A DNA stretch of 64,000 bases, taken from NCBI GenBank assembly GCA_027943245.1, contig JANDJZ010000225.1, forward strand, positions 1-64,000, read 5' to 3'. This DNA is from Acanthamoeba sp. SK_2022b. Lineage: Eukaryota > Discosea > Longamoebia > Acanthamoebidae. Below, one piece after another: positions 28,057 through 41,629 of this stretch. Position numbers and translations under genes: made by a program. The notes under the pieces were generated by a model. The model saw only the letters and a list, made by a program, of their open reading frames with translations. It was not told the DNA's origin and ran no database searches. How positions within the stretch are numbered: position 1 is the stretch's first letter; each line of letters starts with the position of its first letter.

Positions 28057-29957
28057 TCACGAGGAGGGCAAGGAAGAGAGCACAGGCGAGGTGAGGGCTT
28101 GGCGGCAGAGGGACTTGAGGAAGTTCTGCTTCATGTGACGAATGAATCCACTTCGCAGGGCAGCCCCATTGTACTCGTTCAACTCCTTTTGTCCGATCAG
28201 GTCGATCTTGATCGGAGCACGCGACCGGCACTCATGTCAACCACTAGCATCCAAGGGAGCGTGGGAGGGTGGGGTGCGTACCAAAAAGGCGGCTCGCTTG
28301 GACTGTCCGATCTTGGTGAAGATGTTGACCAGCAGTTCGAGGATGGGAATCTCCCACAGGTACTGGAAATAGGGCTCGTGCAGCGCCGCCGGATTGGCTT
28401 GCACCGCTGCATTGGGTGGGGGGTGGGAGGTAAAGCGATGCGCGTGCGTGCGAGGACTGTCCGAGAAGAAGGCGCGGGAGGGAGTACCTTTGAAAGCCGT
28501 GGCGTAGTCGGGTGTGGCGTAGAACTGGCACAAGACGGCCGCCTCCAAGTAGGCTGCGCGAACACACGCGGCAACGCTCGTGAGAGGTTGGTCCACCGCG
28601 CCGGTGCAGGGAGATGGGGAGGCGTGGGCACGGACCTTGCGTCGAGATGAGGGAGGTGACTAGACGCGGGATGGTGCGCTGGAAGCCCACGGAAATGGGC
28701 GCGGTGGGGTCGCAGAAGAAGGAATTGTTGATGCCTCCGCCCATCAGGTAGTACCTGCGCCATCACACACCACAACGCAACGCAACGCAACAAAACACAA
28801 CCCACAAGCAAGAGAGGGAGAAAGAGCGTAAGGCTTACCCATGGTTGATCGCGTGTGTGCGTGGGGGTGGGGTGTACCGGACGGCATCGCGGAACTGGCC
28901 TACCTCGTAGGCGGCATCGCCCAGACCGAAGAGCCAGCGCTCGCTCTGTGGCTGCGTAGTGTGGAGGCGCTGCAGGGTCGCCCTGAACACTTCCCAGAGC
29001 GAGGCCACTGTCTGGGGAGACACTCGGCCACTGCCCATGGCGCATGTCAGCAACTGTTTCTTGAAATGGGGCGGCACGCCACACACCTGCGCTCGAAGAA
29101 GCCGTCGGTGGACGCGAGCTGTGCGAGGTGACCGTAGCAGTCGACGGCGAGCACAGACGGCACGAGAGCCTGTCGTTGGAGGTAGTGCAGCGAACCGGCG
29201 AATAGCCCCACGATCGATTCCAGACAGGTCTCCTCCCAGAGCTGCGCCAGCAAGCCCCGACCCGCCGCCCACTGCAGCACATGTGCGCCCGCAAAGCGCC
29301 ATGAGTCAGGAAGTCAGGGATGCCAGGAATGGCATGGGATCTCTTGGGTCACCTAGACGCATACCTCGATGCAGGGCTGTGCGGAGTGAGAGACGGCCGG
29401 GCTCTGGGGCACGACCAAGAGCTCGAGCAGGCCGTCGAACACGCGGATGATCTGAGCGCCCGTGGAGAGGTCCTCGCGTGCCTCGCCCTCCTCCATGGCC
29501 TCCTCCTTCTCCTTCTCCTCCTTCGTCTCGACCTGCATGCCGTCCGTGGGCGCCAAGGGCGGTGTACGCGGCGGCGCCACCTTGCCATTCTCCGCAGCTA
29601 GTACGCGTGTTCGCTCAGCGTGCTGCGTTGATTGGGGGGGGGGGTTTAGGGAGGAAGAGAGGGAGAGCGTGGTACCCTTGCCTGCGTCCTGCAGTTCCAC
29701 CAGCGTGCGCAGATGGCGGGTGGCCAAGACGCAGAGATCGGCCAGGAGCAGCGCCACCCGCAGCGTCTCGATGTAGCGCAGCGGCACGCTCCACGCCGTA
29801 GCGAGAATCGGAGGCGTGATGGCCGTCGCCGCCGCAGTGGTCCCCGGGGTCTGTGGCTGGGGCGTCGGAGTGCGCGGGGCGGGCGATGCCGGCGGCGTGT
29901 GGTCCACCGTCATCATTGGCGAGGCTGGGACCGAGGTGCGACCGCCGCCAGCGATCC

Positions 29958-29999
<42 letters not shown>

Positions 30000-32900
30000 G
30001 GGCGAGGCACAGAGCCTCCACGCGTTGGCCGTAGAGGTGGAGGGATGAGCTCTGCTCGGCATCGGCGCCCGTTGCCTTGTTGGTGGTCTCCCACTGTTGG
30101 CTGTTGATGAAGAAGCCCAGCACGATCGCCAGCGTCTCGATGCGCTGCGGCGGTCCCGCCTCGCCGAGCGTCTCGAACAGCCGCTGGGCGATCGCGCTTG
30201 CCTTGGCGGCAACCGCCTCGTGCGTCGGCGTGTCATCATCGCCCGCGCCCGCGCCCCCGCCCCCGTGCTTCTCCTTCTGTCTGCGGGCCTGGTATATCTT
30301 CTCCCACTGCCGGATGTCGCCCACCAGGCGGCCGTAGGTGGCTTCCTGTCGGAGCGACCAGTACTTGTCCTCATCCCGGGCTCGTTGATCGGCGGTCGCT
30401 GTTGCGTCGCGTTCGTGGACGAGCTTGGCCACCTGGGCGTAGAGGGCATCGCTGCGGTTGAAGTCGCCCATGCCGAGGAAATGCTTGGCGCGCTTGAGCA
30501 CGAAGGAGAGCGCGGCGTGTTCGCCGATGTCGGCATCGGCGGCGACATCGCCCGCGTGCCCGTCTCTCCGCCGCTTCCCGCTCGACGGTCGCCAATCGCC
30601 CTCGGCCGCAAGCAGCAACGACCGGCCGCCCAACGAGTCCAAGAACACGTCCTTTGCCGCGGACAGCGTTGGCTCGTCTCGCTCTCGCTTCTGGCCGCGT
30701 CCCTCTATGCTGTCGACCGCCCCGCTGGCCCGAACCGCTTCGGCGAGCTCGTTCATCTCGCGTCGCGTTTGCATGCGCACGCGCGCCAGGTGCAGCGCGG
30801 TATCGATGCTAGGCATCGAGGGGATGACGCCCGGCGCCAGGGATGCCTCGCCTACGACCTTGCCCTCGTCGAGTCCGCACGGCAGGGCCGCGTTGCGCAT
30901 GGCCTGCCAGCAGTCGACCGTGTCTTCACGCTGGGCGACCCGATAGAGGAATCGGCAGATGCGGGCCCGGGCCTTCTCCTCCGTCAGGAAATCCTCGGCC
31001 AGCGGCGCACTCGAAGCTGCCGCTGGGGTGTGAGTCCCCGTGCCGAACCTCAGCGGTCCCAGCTCTGAGGAGGAGCGGCCAGGATGACACGTCATCGCCA
31101 GGGCAAGCAACAACACACCACACAAGCGATGAACAAGGGAGAGGAGGAGGAGGAGTACCGGAGAATCGTTTGATGGCATCGACCGACACGGCAAATAGGA
31201 AGCGGAGGGCGTGCGACGGCAGGTGGAGTGCGCTGCTGGCCGCCGCCGAGCCGTCGCTGTCAGCGTTCTCATTGAAGCTGGTAGGTTGCGGAAGGAGGTC
31301 TGTCATCAACGCTTCGAGCGCGGGCGGGAGAGGCGGCACGTCGTCGGAGGGTCTTGCTGTGGACAGCGACACCGACGAGCGGAGGGGGAGGAGAAGGGAG
31401 TTGGTGAAGGGCGACGCGGTAGTCTTCTCGTTGAGGTTGTAGTCGCGCAGGACCAGCTTGATGTCATTCAGGATGAAGAGGTGGTCGCGCATGAACGCCA
31501 GCTCGGGGCAGCGCGGCAGATACAGCCGGTAACTCCAGCTGACGTCATCGCTGAAGTTGTCCCGCATCAACAGGTCCCACAGCTGCCAGCTCCACTCCTC
31601 CTTCCTGGAGGAAGCGACCACGCGGCGCACGTGAGCACAAAAAGTAGGGAAATGCAAAAGAAAGAGAAAAAAAGAACCAGTCGGACCTTTTACGCTTCTC
31701 CTCATCGGAGACCGATAGGAACGGGATGGAGGCGACCGATAGTCGAAGCTTCTCCAAGTGGAGCATCAAGGCAGAACACGTGGGCATTTGCTGCGGTTCG
31801 GTATCGCTCCCCGTATTGATGTCGCTCGCCAAACCGGCGAGTCCCTGTAATTGATCATCCGAGGCTTGAGCGATTAGCCGAGGAGCGCGCCAACGCTCTC
31901 GCAAAACCCAAGCCACGCGCACCTGTGCAGCTCGGAGTGGCGAGTCCTTGGTATGGACGCGGTAGCCGATCATTCGACACGCGTGCAGGAAGCCCTCGAC
32001 CCGTTCGCGAGACATCGGCCTGGAGCAGTCCAGGCAGTGTTGCGTGAGACACAGAGCACAGAGGGGCAACAGCGCAAGCCCGTGTGACATTAGGCAGGCA
32101 CGGGGCAAAATGGGAGGGAACGCTGTGCCATTTCTTGGGGTCCAGGTTGGGGTATTTGGCGGCAAAGGCAGTGGCCTGCCTCTCGGCCGACACGAAGAGC
32201 TTCTCCGCCTCGGCAAAGTCCTCGATGAAGAAGTGGAACTCGCCCAGCTCGAAGGGCACCACCATGAGGTGTTTCTCGAGCTTGGCCCGGTCCGAGTCGG
32301 CCGGCGTGGCGTCGAACCGGTACTCGCGGTGCTGGTTGATCCACCCCCGCAGGAAAGTGCGCGCTGGAATGGAGGCGTCTCCGCTGGGCTTCTTGCCTTC
32401 CCGCTCCTTGTCGCCCTCCCGTGCCTCGACCATGCTATCCTTGGCAGCCCCGTCGCTGCCCGCCGATTGCGAGGACGGAAGGGCGGGCGTGATGAAGTTT
32501 AGGCCCACGTTGCGCATGAGGGCCCGCAGCACCCACCGATAGAAGTCGACCTCATGTGCCCTGCGCAAAGGAACCACACGATGCCATGTTTCATTGGGTG
32601 AGCATGCGGCGATGTTGTGGGTCGTGAGGGGGAGGGCGTTACTTGTCGTTGGGGTAGTGCTGGCACATCTGCATGAGGAGTGGCTGCTGCATGTTGATCG
32701 GGAGCTCCTTCTCGATGGTTTCTAGCGGCAGCTCCAAGGCATGGCCCATCTATGGTGCGATCACAGGTGCGACGCATCCGATATAGTCCATAAGACGCCC
32801 ATCGCTCAGCAAGAGGGGGCAAGGGTACCTTGGCAGCCCATGAATGTAGCAGCTTGGCTCGACGAGCCACTGGGGCAGGAAGTGGAGGAGGGCTGACGGG

Positions 32901-33288
32901 GCTCTGCCATGGGCCCTGTGGCGCTTCGGTCGCGCCCACCGGCGGGGCCTGTGGACCTGCCGCTGCGCCCGGGTGACCTCGTGCCTCGGCGGCAAGCGCC
33001 TGCTGCAGGCAGTACCGGATCAGGTCCGGCCCTGAGGGAAAGTGCACGGTGCCCTCGCGCAGTCCCGTCAGCTGCACAAGTAAAGCAGATTAGTGGAAGA
33101 TAGTAGTGGCCGTGGCGGGCAGGAGTGACCGAGTGCAATAAGTTCAATTTGGTTGATCTTGAAGATTTGCGTGGAGGAGGACGTACGTGGGCATCAAGCT
33201 TTTCGGGATAGAGAAGGAAGTCCAGCAGAGAGTGCACATATTTGTGGGCCTCCGCGTCGTCCACCACCTCCACGGAGAGCAACGACAT
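28057..33288 (-). CDS. INTS8: Integrator complex subunit 8 (INTS8)
   Basis: A long multi-exon gene for an INTS8 homologue, the Integrator scaffold that recruits PP2A and acts in snRNA 3' processing and promoter-proximal termination. The start at 33288 reads MSLLSVEVVDDAEAHKYVHS, then LLDFLLYPEKLDAH, like the INTS8 N-terminus. The 32.2-32.5 kb exon carries VVPFELGEFHFFIEDFAEAE (TPR-like). The C-terminus is most diagnostic: AAVLCQFYATPDYATAFK, YLWEIPILELLVNIF, then across an intron IDLIGQKELNEYNG and MKQNFLKSL. The stop TGA is at 28057-28059. A CAG-type tract codes for about 13 glutamines near 29.96-30.0 kb, and Pro/Ala/Thr-rich insertions flank it. The long plus-strand frames here are antisense shadows. 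Confidence 0.88.
29962..29997 (-). repeat. CAG-type trinucleotide repeat coding for polyglutamine in INTS8
   Basis: CTG units on the plus strand (CAG on the sense strand) give about 12-13 consecutive Gln codons between LCLAL and RIAGGG. The tract is nearly pure CAG, so it is likely length-variable. Confidence 0.95.
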
Positions 33289-33436
33289 CGCTGGTCTGGA
33301 TCTGTTTTTGCTGTTCAGATTTTAAATTCTTTGTCCTTTTTATTTCCTTTTAATTTCTTATTTCCTTTTAAATTATTCTGTTTTTGTTTTTCTCACACAG
33401 AGCTGCGTTTGTTCACATCCGTTGCGAACCAAAGGC
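33289..33436. promoter_or_regulatory. Divergent promoter region, INTS8 and Pro/Ser-rich gene
   Basis: About 150 bp between two divergent start codons. It is locally T-rich on the plus strand (about 33300-33400), unlike the surrounding coding DNA. Confidence 0.45.
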
Positions 33437-34859
33437 ATGGAGGTACAACTGGGGCAGGTGCGACTTTCCGCTCCGCGAGTGGGTTCGAAAGTAGAGGTGC
33501 TCAGCCCGGAAGATAATAGGGTAGCCTCCCCCTCTCCGGCCCGCCCCAAAGTGATGTGAGGCTTACCCGCAATACAAGTTTTACTTTGCGCTAGTGGATG
33601 CTTGGCAACCAGCACAAGCTGACGTGAACATCACCTTCTGTGGCGTCGGCTGTACGTTCTTCTTACTGGTGGGTTGAATACATCCATGGCTCTCACCGAG
33701 GCCGCCCTGTTGTGAAGTAAATGGCGAGAAGAGCAGCCTGGTGGTCAAGGCACGCGATGTGCGGCGACAGGGCGGCAAAGTGATGCGCGGCCGACCCACG
33801 GCTCACGCTGCCCCGCCGACGAACGTCGTGCCCGCGCCGGGTACGGGTACCGTGCGCGCTTCTCCCGTGCCTCTGCGTCTTCCGCCCGTTGCCGCAGGTG
33901 GACTGCCCGGCAAGGGTCGCGGTACCTACATCACCTCCCCGCCGGCACGCCCGAGCCCTGCAGCGCCACCAATGTCTCCAACCGCCTCCAACGCGACGTC
34001 CCCTACGCCCAGCCGTCCTTCCGCCCAAGCATCACACTTGGCCTCTCAGCCGTCCTTCGCCGGCGACCCGGTCCACATCGAGACTTCCTCACCCTCCCGG
34101 ACCGCCGCCAAGCCCTACGGCAGCGCCACAGCTCAATCGCCCGGTTCTGCCCCAGTCTCGGGCCACTACGGCTCCTCGTCTCCTACGAGCCCGCTTCCCG
34201 TACCCCCGCCAAAACATCGGGAACGGCCGCAGCCTCAGTTCCCGACGCAGGGGGCACCCACGGTGCGAGCTTCTCCGTCCCTCAGCGGGCACCCTCATTC
34301 ATCGCCACAGCCCAGTACCTTTACGACCCCACACCGTGATCCGCCCGTCGATCCGGAAGCGCGCAGCGCAGAGCCTCCTGCCGTACAGCTTGGAGGAGGA
34401 GGCAGCTTCGTGCGTGGGATGTCCCACGAGCTGAATAGGGTCATCCAGGCTGGCCGCGGCTCACCGGCCCCCATGGTCCGCTCCGTGTCCCATGATCTCC
34501 AGCGCAAAGCGCCCCAACAACGTACGTCCCAGTGTTAACAGCCTGGAGGCATCCACACGGAGCAATCTCACACACGCGCTCTCTCTTGGGGTTTTCAGGC
34601 CCATTGCCTACGCCCGGTGCGGGACGAGGCGAGAGATCTGTCGCGGCTCAGAACAAGGGTGGCTCCGCCATTTTTGCTTCCGCTCATGGCGCTCAGCCCA
34701 CGCCTGTACGAAGGAGACCCTCTTTTCTTCTGGCTTGTGGTGTGACTCACTGCCTTTTTTCCCCGTTGCCTAAAGCAGCCGTCGGGGGCAAGTGCGATCA
34801 TGTCCGCGAGGTCGGGCCTGCGACCAACCCCGCCGCTCAAGCCCACGCACCCCATCTGA
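33437..34859 (+). CDS. Pro/Ser-rich orphan protein
   Basis: Proposed exons are 33437-33442, 33561-33651, 33718-34521, 34599-34705 and 34776-34859. The first coding exon would be only ATGGAG, joined to AYPQYKFYFALVDAWQ, then LNGEKSSLVVKARDVRRQGG; phases agree at every join and donors are GTAC-type. The rest is low-complexity Pro/Ser/Thr/Ala sequence with two related motifs, FVRGMSHELNRVIQAG and MVRSVSHDLQRKAP. The latter contains RSVSHD, a possible kinase or 14-3-3 site. The protein ends LKPTHPI with TGA at 34857. The well-supported part is 33718-34521; the 5' exons are inference. No family was recognised. A scaffold or cytoskeletal adaptor would fit, but nothing proves it. Confidence 0.5.
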
Positions 34860-35122
34860 TCACCTTTTTTCACCACTGGCCGTGTCTCCTCTGGCCTCCT
34901 GGCGAGGACTAGAATGCGCACCTGCAAGGAGCGAGGGCCAGGCACCTCTGTAGCCTGGCGGTTCGGATCTGTATTGTAGAGTATTACCGGGAGGCGTTTT
35001 CGTATTGTGCGTAAAGTACAGTGATTGCAAGGCCAAGCCAACATAGGCCAGTCATTGAGGTGATACAGACCGTTTTGGTGGGTGTTGCTGGGGCGTTACC
35101 GTATCCAGTCGTTGACCACGGT

Positions 35123-35801
35123 CTACAAGTCTTGGGAGTCCGATTCTGGCGTGAGGTCGTTGTAGTTCTTTCGGGAGGGCAGCCACTCATCCTGCTCCTT
35201 TTTCCTCGCCACCTCCTCATTCGCGTCCAAAATCTCCATGACCGGCCCCTTGCTCTCCCTCTCCGATGCCAGCTTCGGTTGCGCTGCCAAGGACAAGCCA
35301 TGGGTTGCACTTTGGACCGTGGTTGGTTGTGACGTTACTGGATCTTGACGCAGCAGTGCGTTGGTCTGCAGTGGGCTGGCAGCGTCCTGGCGTCTCTCGT
35401 TGGTGGTCACTTTTGAGCGAAGTTTTTTGTTGGCTTGCCCTGTTGCACGATCCAGACGATCGGTCAGGTCCAACACACGCTCCTCGGCTTCTCGGAGAAG
35501 CTGCTTCAGTACGTCGAGGCCTTCCATTTGCTGTTGCTCCGCAAGGGTACTGTGTACCATTCCTTCTTTCAGAGCCTGCTTTGGCCTCTCCTCGTTTGGA
35601 GACAACTTATCTTGTTGCATCTGCGTTCTTCCTGGATTAGTAAACCTCAACCTTCGTCCTGGAGAGAGGACGTGCCCACAAAACGGCCAGTTGGCTGCCC
35701 ACAAAGAGGCACAGGCACAATGCCATGCTGATCTCTACAAAACGATTGGTGCCGTTGCTTGTTGCCGGCCGCGAGGCCTGTCGCAACCTCTGAAACTGCA
35801 T
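35123..35801 (-). CDS. Small single-pass membrane/coiled-coil orphan protein
   Basis: Two exons (35672-35801, then 35631-35123) joined over a 40-nt intron give about 212 residues. The N-terminus MQFQRLRQASRPATS leads to one hydrophobic segment (ISMALCLCLFVGSQLAVLWA). A charged coiled-coil-like stretch follows (VLKQLLREAEERVLDLTDRL) and the tail is polar, ending DLTPESDSQDL. An N-terminal anchor with a soluble coil is likely. No homologue was recognised. The gene lies head to head with the helicase gene (175 bp apart). If the intron is not removed, the reading frame from the start ends early (KVEVY). Confidence 0.5.
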
Positions 35802-35975
35802 GACGAACAGTTCAACTGTTCCTGTTGGTTGATGTGGCGGCCAGATAAATCCAGCCACCCGAGTTTCCAGTTCGTTAAAGAAGAAAAGAAGAACCAAGAG
35901 AAAGCTGGGAAAGAAATTATAGGCAAAAAGAAGGTCATCTCATTCTCCGGTTCTTTACAAATCGCACTTCTACGA

Positions 35976-37453
35976 GATGGAAGGCAAGAAGAGACAGAAT
36001 AAACGAACCAAGAAGCAGAAGAAGGTTGAGGCCACGCAGCCGGCCGAGGACAAGATGCACGAAGAGGAGCAATTAATTGCAACAGAAATCGTGAATGAAA
36101 ACGAAGTTGAAAACGGTCCGGAAGAAGTGGAGCAGCACACGGAAGCTACAAACGCCGAAGAGGAGGAGGAAGAGGGAGCCAACTGGGAGAGCCTTGGACT
36201 AGAGGACCGACTGGTGGCGGCAGCCAAGCGCCAGGGCTGGGGCAACCCATCGCCGGTGCAAGAGGCGGCAATTCCGTTGGCGCTTGCCGGACGCGATTTG
36301 TTGGTTCGAGCACGAACAGGCTCGGGCAAGACCGCTGCCTACTCCCTCCCCATCATCCACGGCGCTCTCATGGCCAAGGAGGTATGCAGTTCCTCACTGA
36401 CAGTTAATCTTTTGCAGAAATTTGAGAAAATCTTTTCAAAATTTACATGCAATTGATTTTAAATCTTAATCTTCTACTCTTCTTGTGGCAGTTGCCCGAC
36501 TACGAGCGCGGCGTGCGCGCGGTGGTGCTGGTGCCCACGCGCGAACTGTGCCAGCAGGTGCGAGACCACTTCGTGTCGCTGACCCACAAGTACTGCCCCG
36601 AGGTCACCTCCCTCGCCCTCTCCGCCGACGTGCCCTTCGCCACCCAGAAGTACGCCTCCCCTTTCTCCGATCGCCATCGCGCGTCGGTGACTGACGTAAC
36701 CTCTGAAAAAACGCTATCCTAGGGCGCGTCTGACCGAGTTGCCTGATATCCTCGTGGCCACGCCCAAGGTGCTGCTGGACCACTTGAAGAAAGCGGTAAC
36801 GACCCATTCTCCGCGCCCCCGTGCTTGTTGTGCACCGTCTTGGCAAAGCGTTTTGCCGGCCAGCTGTGGGATGGACCGACTGTTCGGCGTTCTGATGGTC
36901 ATGCGCGCGTGTTGATGGGGCGGGGCGACAGACCGTGGTGCTGAAGGACAGCGTGCAAGCGGTCGTGGTCGATGAAGCCGACTTCATGCTGTCGTACGGT
37001 TTCGAAGACGACATGAAGCAGATCGTGCAGCGGCTGCCTGCCATCTTCCAGGGCTTCCTCATGTCCGCCACTCTCTCCACCGTACTGCACCTTTAATCGA
37101 CCCCCCCCCTCCCAACCTACCTACTCCAATCCGCCGCATGCACACCTCACCCTGGTGTCGTGGCGGTGGTACAGGACGTGGAGAATCTGAAGCAGCTCAT
37201 CCTCCACTCGCCCGCCGTACTCAAGCTGGAGGACGTAGAGGACACCTCGTCGTCGAAGCTCACGCAGCACTCGATCCAGTGCTCGGAGGGTGACAAGTTC
37301 CTGCTGGCCTACTTCATGGTCAAGATGGGCCTGCTCGGCGGCAAGGGCATCTTCTTCGTCAACGACATCGACCGCTGCTTCAAGCTCAAGCTCTTCTTTG
37401 AGCGCTTCTTCATCAAGGCCGCCCTCCTCAACTCTGAACTGCCTCAGAATTCC

Positions 37454-37515
<62 letters not shown>

Positions 37516-38889
37516 TCTCTCTCTCTCTCGCTCTCTTCTTATGTTGTCGACCTGTCGACGTATGTGCTCATGGCCTCTTGGTTTGGCGCAATCTGCATAG
37601 GTATCACATCCTGCAGCAGTTCAACAAGGGCATGTTCGACTACCTGATCGCCACGGACGAGCACTGGGCCACGTCCGAGGAGAAGCCCGAAGATGACGAC
37701 GGCGAAGCCAAGGAAGAGGAGATGGAGGAGGAAAAGGAGGAGGAGGAGGCTGAGGAGGAGGAGGAGGAGGAGGCGGATCAGGGAGAGGCGCAGAAGCCCA
37801 AGAAGTCAAACCGAAGGGGCAGGAAGGTCAAGAGGAACCGCAAGAACGTGGAGGAGTACGGCGTGTCGCGAGGCGTCGATTTCAAGGACGTATCGGCCGT
37901 GGTCAACTTTGACTTCCCGCGGTCGGTCAAGGCCTACGTCCACCGTGTCGGCCGCACGGCGCGAGGCTCGGCCTCGGGCATGGCCCTGTCGTTTGTCACC
38001 CCGGACGACGGCGACATGCTCGAACAGGTGGCGGCCCACCTGGAGAGCGAGGCCAAGGAGGTGACCCCGTTCAGTTTCAAGATGAGCATGGTCGACGGCT
38101 TCCGCTACCGTGTCGAGGATACGCTCAGGAGCGTGACGCGGGCCTCCATCAAGGAGGCTCGCGTGAAGGAGCTCAAGGCCGAGATCCTCAACTCGCAGCA
38201 GCTCAAGGAGCACTTTAGCGAGAATCAGGTGCGCGTCTGCAGCAAAAACCCCTTCCTCCCAGGCATAGTCCTTCTACTTCGCTTCGGTTAGGCGACTCAC
38301 GCACACATTTCTGCAGGCCGACTTGAAACTGCTGATGGAGCACGACCGTACGCTGCTGGCGAATCATGTGAAGCCGCACCTCAAATTCATTCCCACCTAC
38401 CTCATGCCGGGCGCTGCCAACCTCAACGCGGACGGCGCTCCCGTCGCGCCGGCGAGTGCCCCGCCCAGGACCAACCTCAAGCGCAAGCGAACGTCGGGCA
38501 GGGTAAGGCTCATCTCACGCAGCTGGCCAGCGCGAAGCCTGTTTGCTCGCCCGCACCTCATCCGCTTGCGTGGCCTCCTGCGACTGCGTGCAGGAGAAGA
38601 CCGGATCTGATCCGCTCAAGTCGCTCAAGTTTTCCAAGAAGAGCAAGCAGAGCAACCAGAGAGACGCGCTGGAGGACAAGGCCAATCCCGCCCTCAACCC
38701 TAGCCTGGAGCCCGGCAGTCGGTTCCACAAGCGAAACGTCAAGAAGGCCTTCTCGGTACTCCTGCGCCCCCGCTTCCCTTCATTTGCCGAGGCAGTTTGG
38801 CGAATGCTGACTGTGACGACACTACACAGCGCCCGGGCAAGCACAACAAGGGCAAGTGGAAGGGAGTCACCCGCCGACCCAAGAACTAG
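35976..38889 (+). CDS. DDX56: DEAD-box RNA helicase DDX56/Dbp9
   Basis: A nucleolar helicase needed for large ribosomal subunit assembly. After a basic/acidic N-terminal tail come the Q-motif region (WGNPSPVQEAAIP), Walker A (ARTGSGKT), PTRELCQQV, DEAD in VVDEADFMLSYGFEDD, SAT in FLMSATLST, and domain 2 with GIFFVNDIDRCFKLKLFFE and HRVGRTARG. DFMLSYGFEDD and the long acidic/basic insertion after YLIATDEHW (about 37.66-37.86 kb) are typical of DDX56/Dbp9. The C-terminus is basic (GKHNKGKWKG) and ends RPKN with TAG at 38887. One intron (37456-37600) begins inside a GT microsatellite. Confidence 0.95.
37456..37514 (+). repeat. (GT)n microsatellite forming the DDX56 intron donor
   Basis: The repeat starts directly at the exon end (CCAG then GTGTGT), so the splice donor is its first unit. 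The intron ends at GCATAG (37600), joining S-R-Y-H-I in frame. Confidence 0.95.
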
Positions 38890-39296
38890 GCTGTCTTGTG
38901 AGGCTCCTTCATCGTTTTGTTTTGTTCTGTTTTTGACAGGCTTGGAGAGAAGGGTGTCTACAGGGCCAAGGCCTGGTTTTGTCCTGAAGCTTCAACAATC
39001 CCAACAGTGGGCACAGCTGGATAACGTTGTTTCACTTGGGAGACGGTAGTTTCGCTCTGTTGGGGTGTGGCTCTGCAACAGACCCAATCCTATTTCTATT
39101 GGGCGTTGCATTAGGCGCCTTCTCCCATTGGCGCCTTTGTTCCCAAGAAGAGATCGAAAGGTGCCAGGAGCGGTGGCGGCTGGTGTCCGGCGGGTCGTGC
39201 GCTTTTCGGGGGGAAGCGTTGGCAGAAAGGATTGGCAAGATAAAGAGCAGCAGCTGGGCGAACCGTTGCTCACTCGATAACGCCTCTCCTACAACA
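38890..39296. other. Intergenic region between DDX56 and the thioredoxin-fold gene
   Basis: About 400 bp of 3' UTR, promoter and leader sequence. No recognisable coding potential on either strand. Confidence 0.5.
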
Positions 39297-39784
39297 ATGG
39301 TCAGACAGATCAACACCAAGCACGAGCTAGAACTGGAACTTGAGAGGGCAGGCAACAACTTGGTAGGATAGCACGCTCGTGAAACTCAGTTCTGGCGCAT
39401 TGAATGTTCTTGTACAGGTGGTGCTCGAGTTCTTCAAGACGCGCAGCCCTCAGTCGAAGCGCCTTCTCCACAAGCTTGAGGACGAGAAAACAAAGCGTCC
39501 TGATGTCCTCCTCTTCAAGGTGAACGTGGACATGTTACCCGTACGTTACTCTTTCGTCTTCCTTGAGGATATGTGTCACCCTCACGTTGGTGGGGCTGCA
39601 GGAAGTAGCTGCGCTCTACGGGGTCTTAGAGACGCCTGCGGTAGTCTACATTAAGAACGGGCAAAAGGTGCATTCCATCGCTGGTTCAAACCTGGACGCA
39701 ATGAAGGGGGCAATCACCCTGTTTGCCGGAGAGGAGCGTAAGCGCGACCAGGCTCGCGCCGCCACCACCGCCTCCAGAGGATGA
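39297..39784 (+). CDS. Thioredoxin-fold protein lacking the CxxC active site
   Basis: Three exons (39297-39362, 39418-39540, 39602-39784) code for 123 residues, about thioredoxin length. The fold is shown by VVLEFFKTRSPQSKRLLHKL in the place of the WCGPC strand-turn-helix, VLLFKVNVDMLPEVAALYGV, and the cis-proline segment LETPAVVYIKNGQKV. The active-site position reads S-P-Q-S, so disulfide chemistry is not expected. The C-terminus is basic (EERKRDQARAATTASRG). A chaperone-like or binding role is possible. The gene converges with adenosine kinase, with 135 bp between stops. Confidence 0.83.
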
Positions 39785-39919
39785 TCATCAGCCAAGCCTT
39801 GACAACTGGGACCTTTCGCAATTGAATGTCGTTGCGCTAGCTGTTATTGGGCAGGCAACAAGCTACAACGGTGTCTCGCGGGAACAAACGGGAAGGTCCT
39901 CATGCCGACGGTGGAGTAT

Positions 39920-41629
<1,710 letters not shown>

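Noticed and set aside
28197..29294. 365-residue minus-strand frame in the INTS8 region
   Set aside because: Wrong frame of INTS8, reading through introns and giving Arg/Pro/His-rich sequence. The INTS8 exons lie in other frames.
30097..31068. 323-residue plus-strand frame
   Set aside because: Antisense shadow of INTS8; no domain content and Arg/Ala-rich as expected from reversed GC-rich codons.
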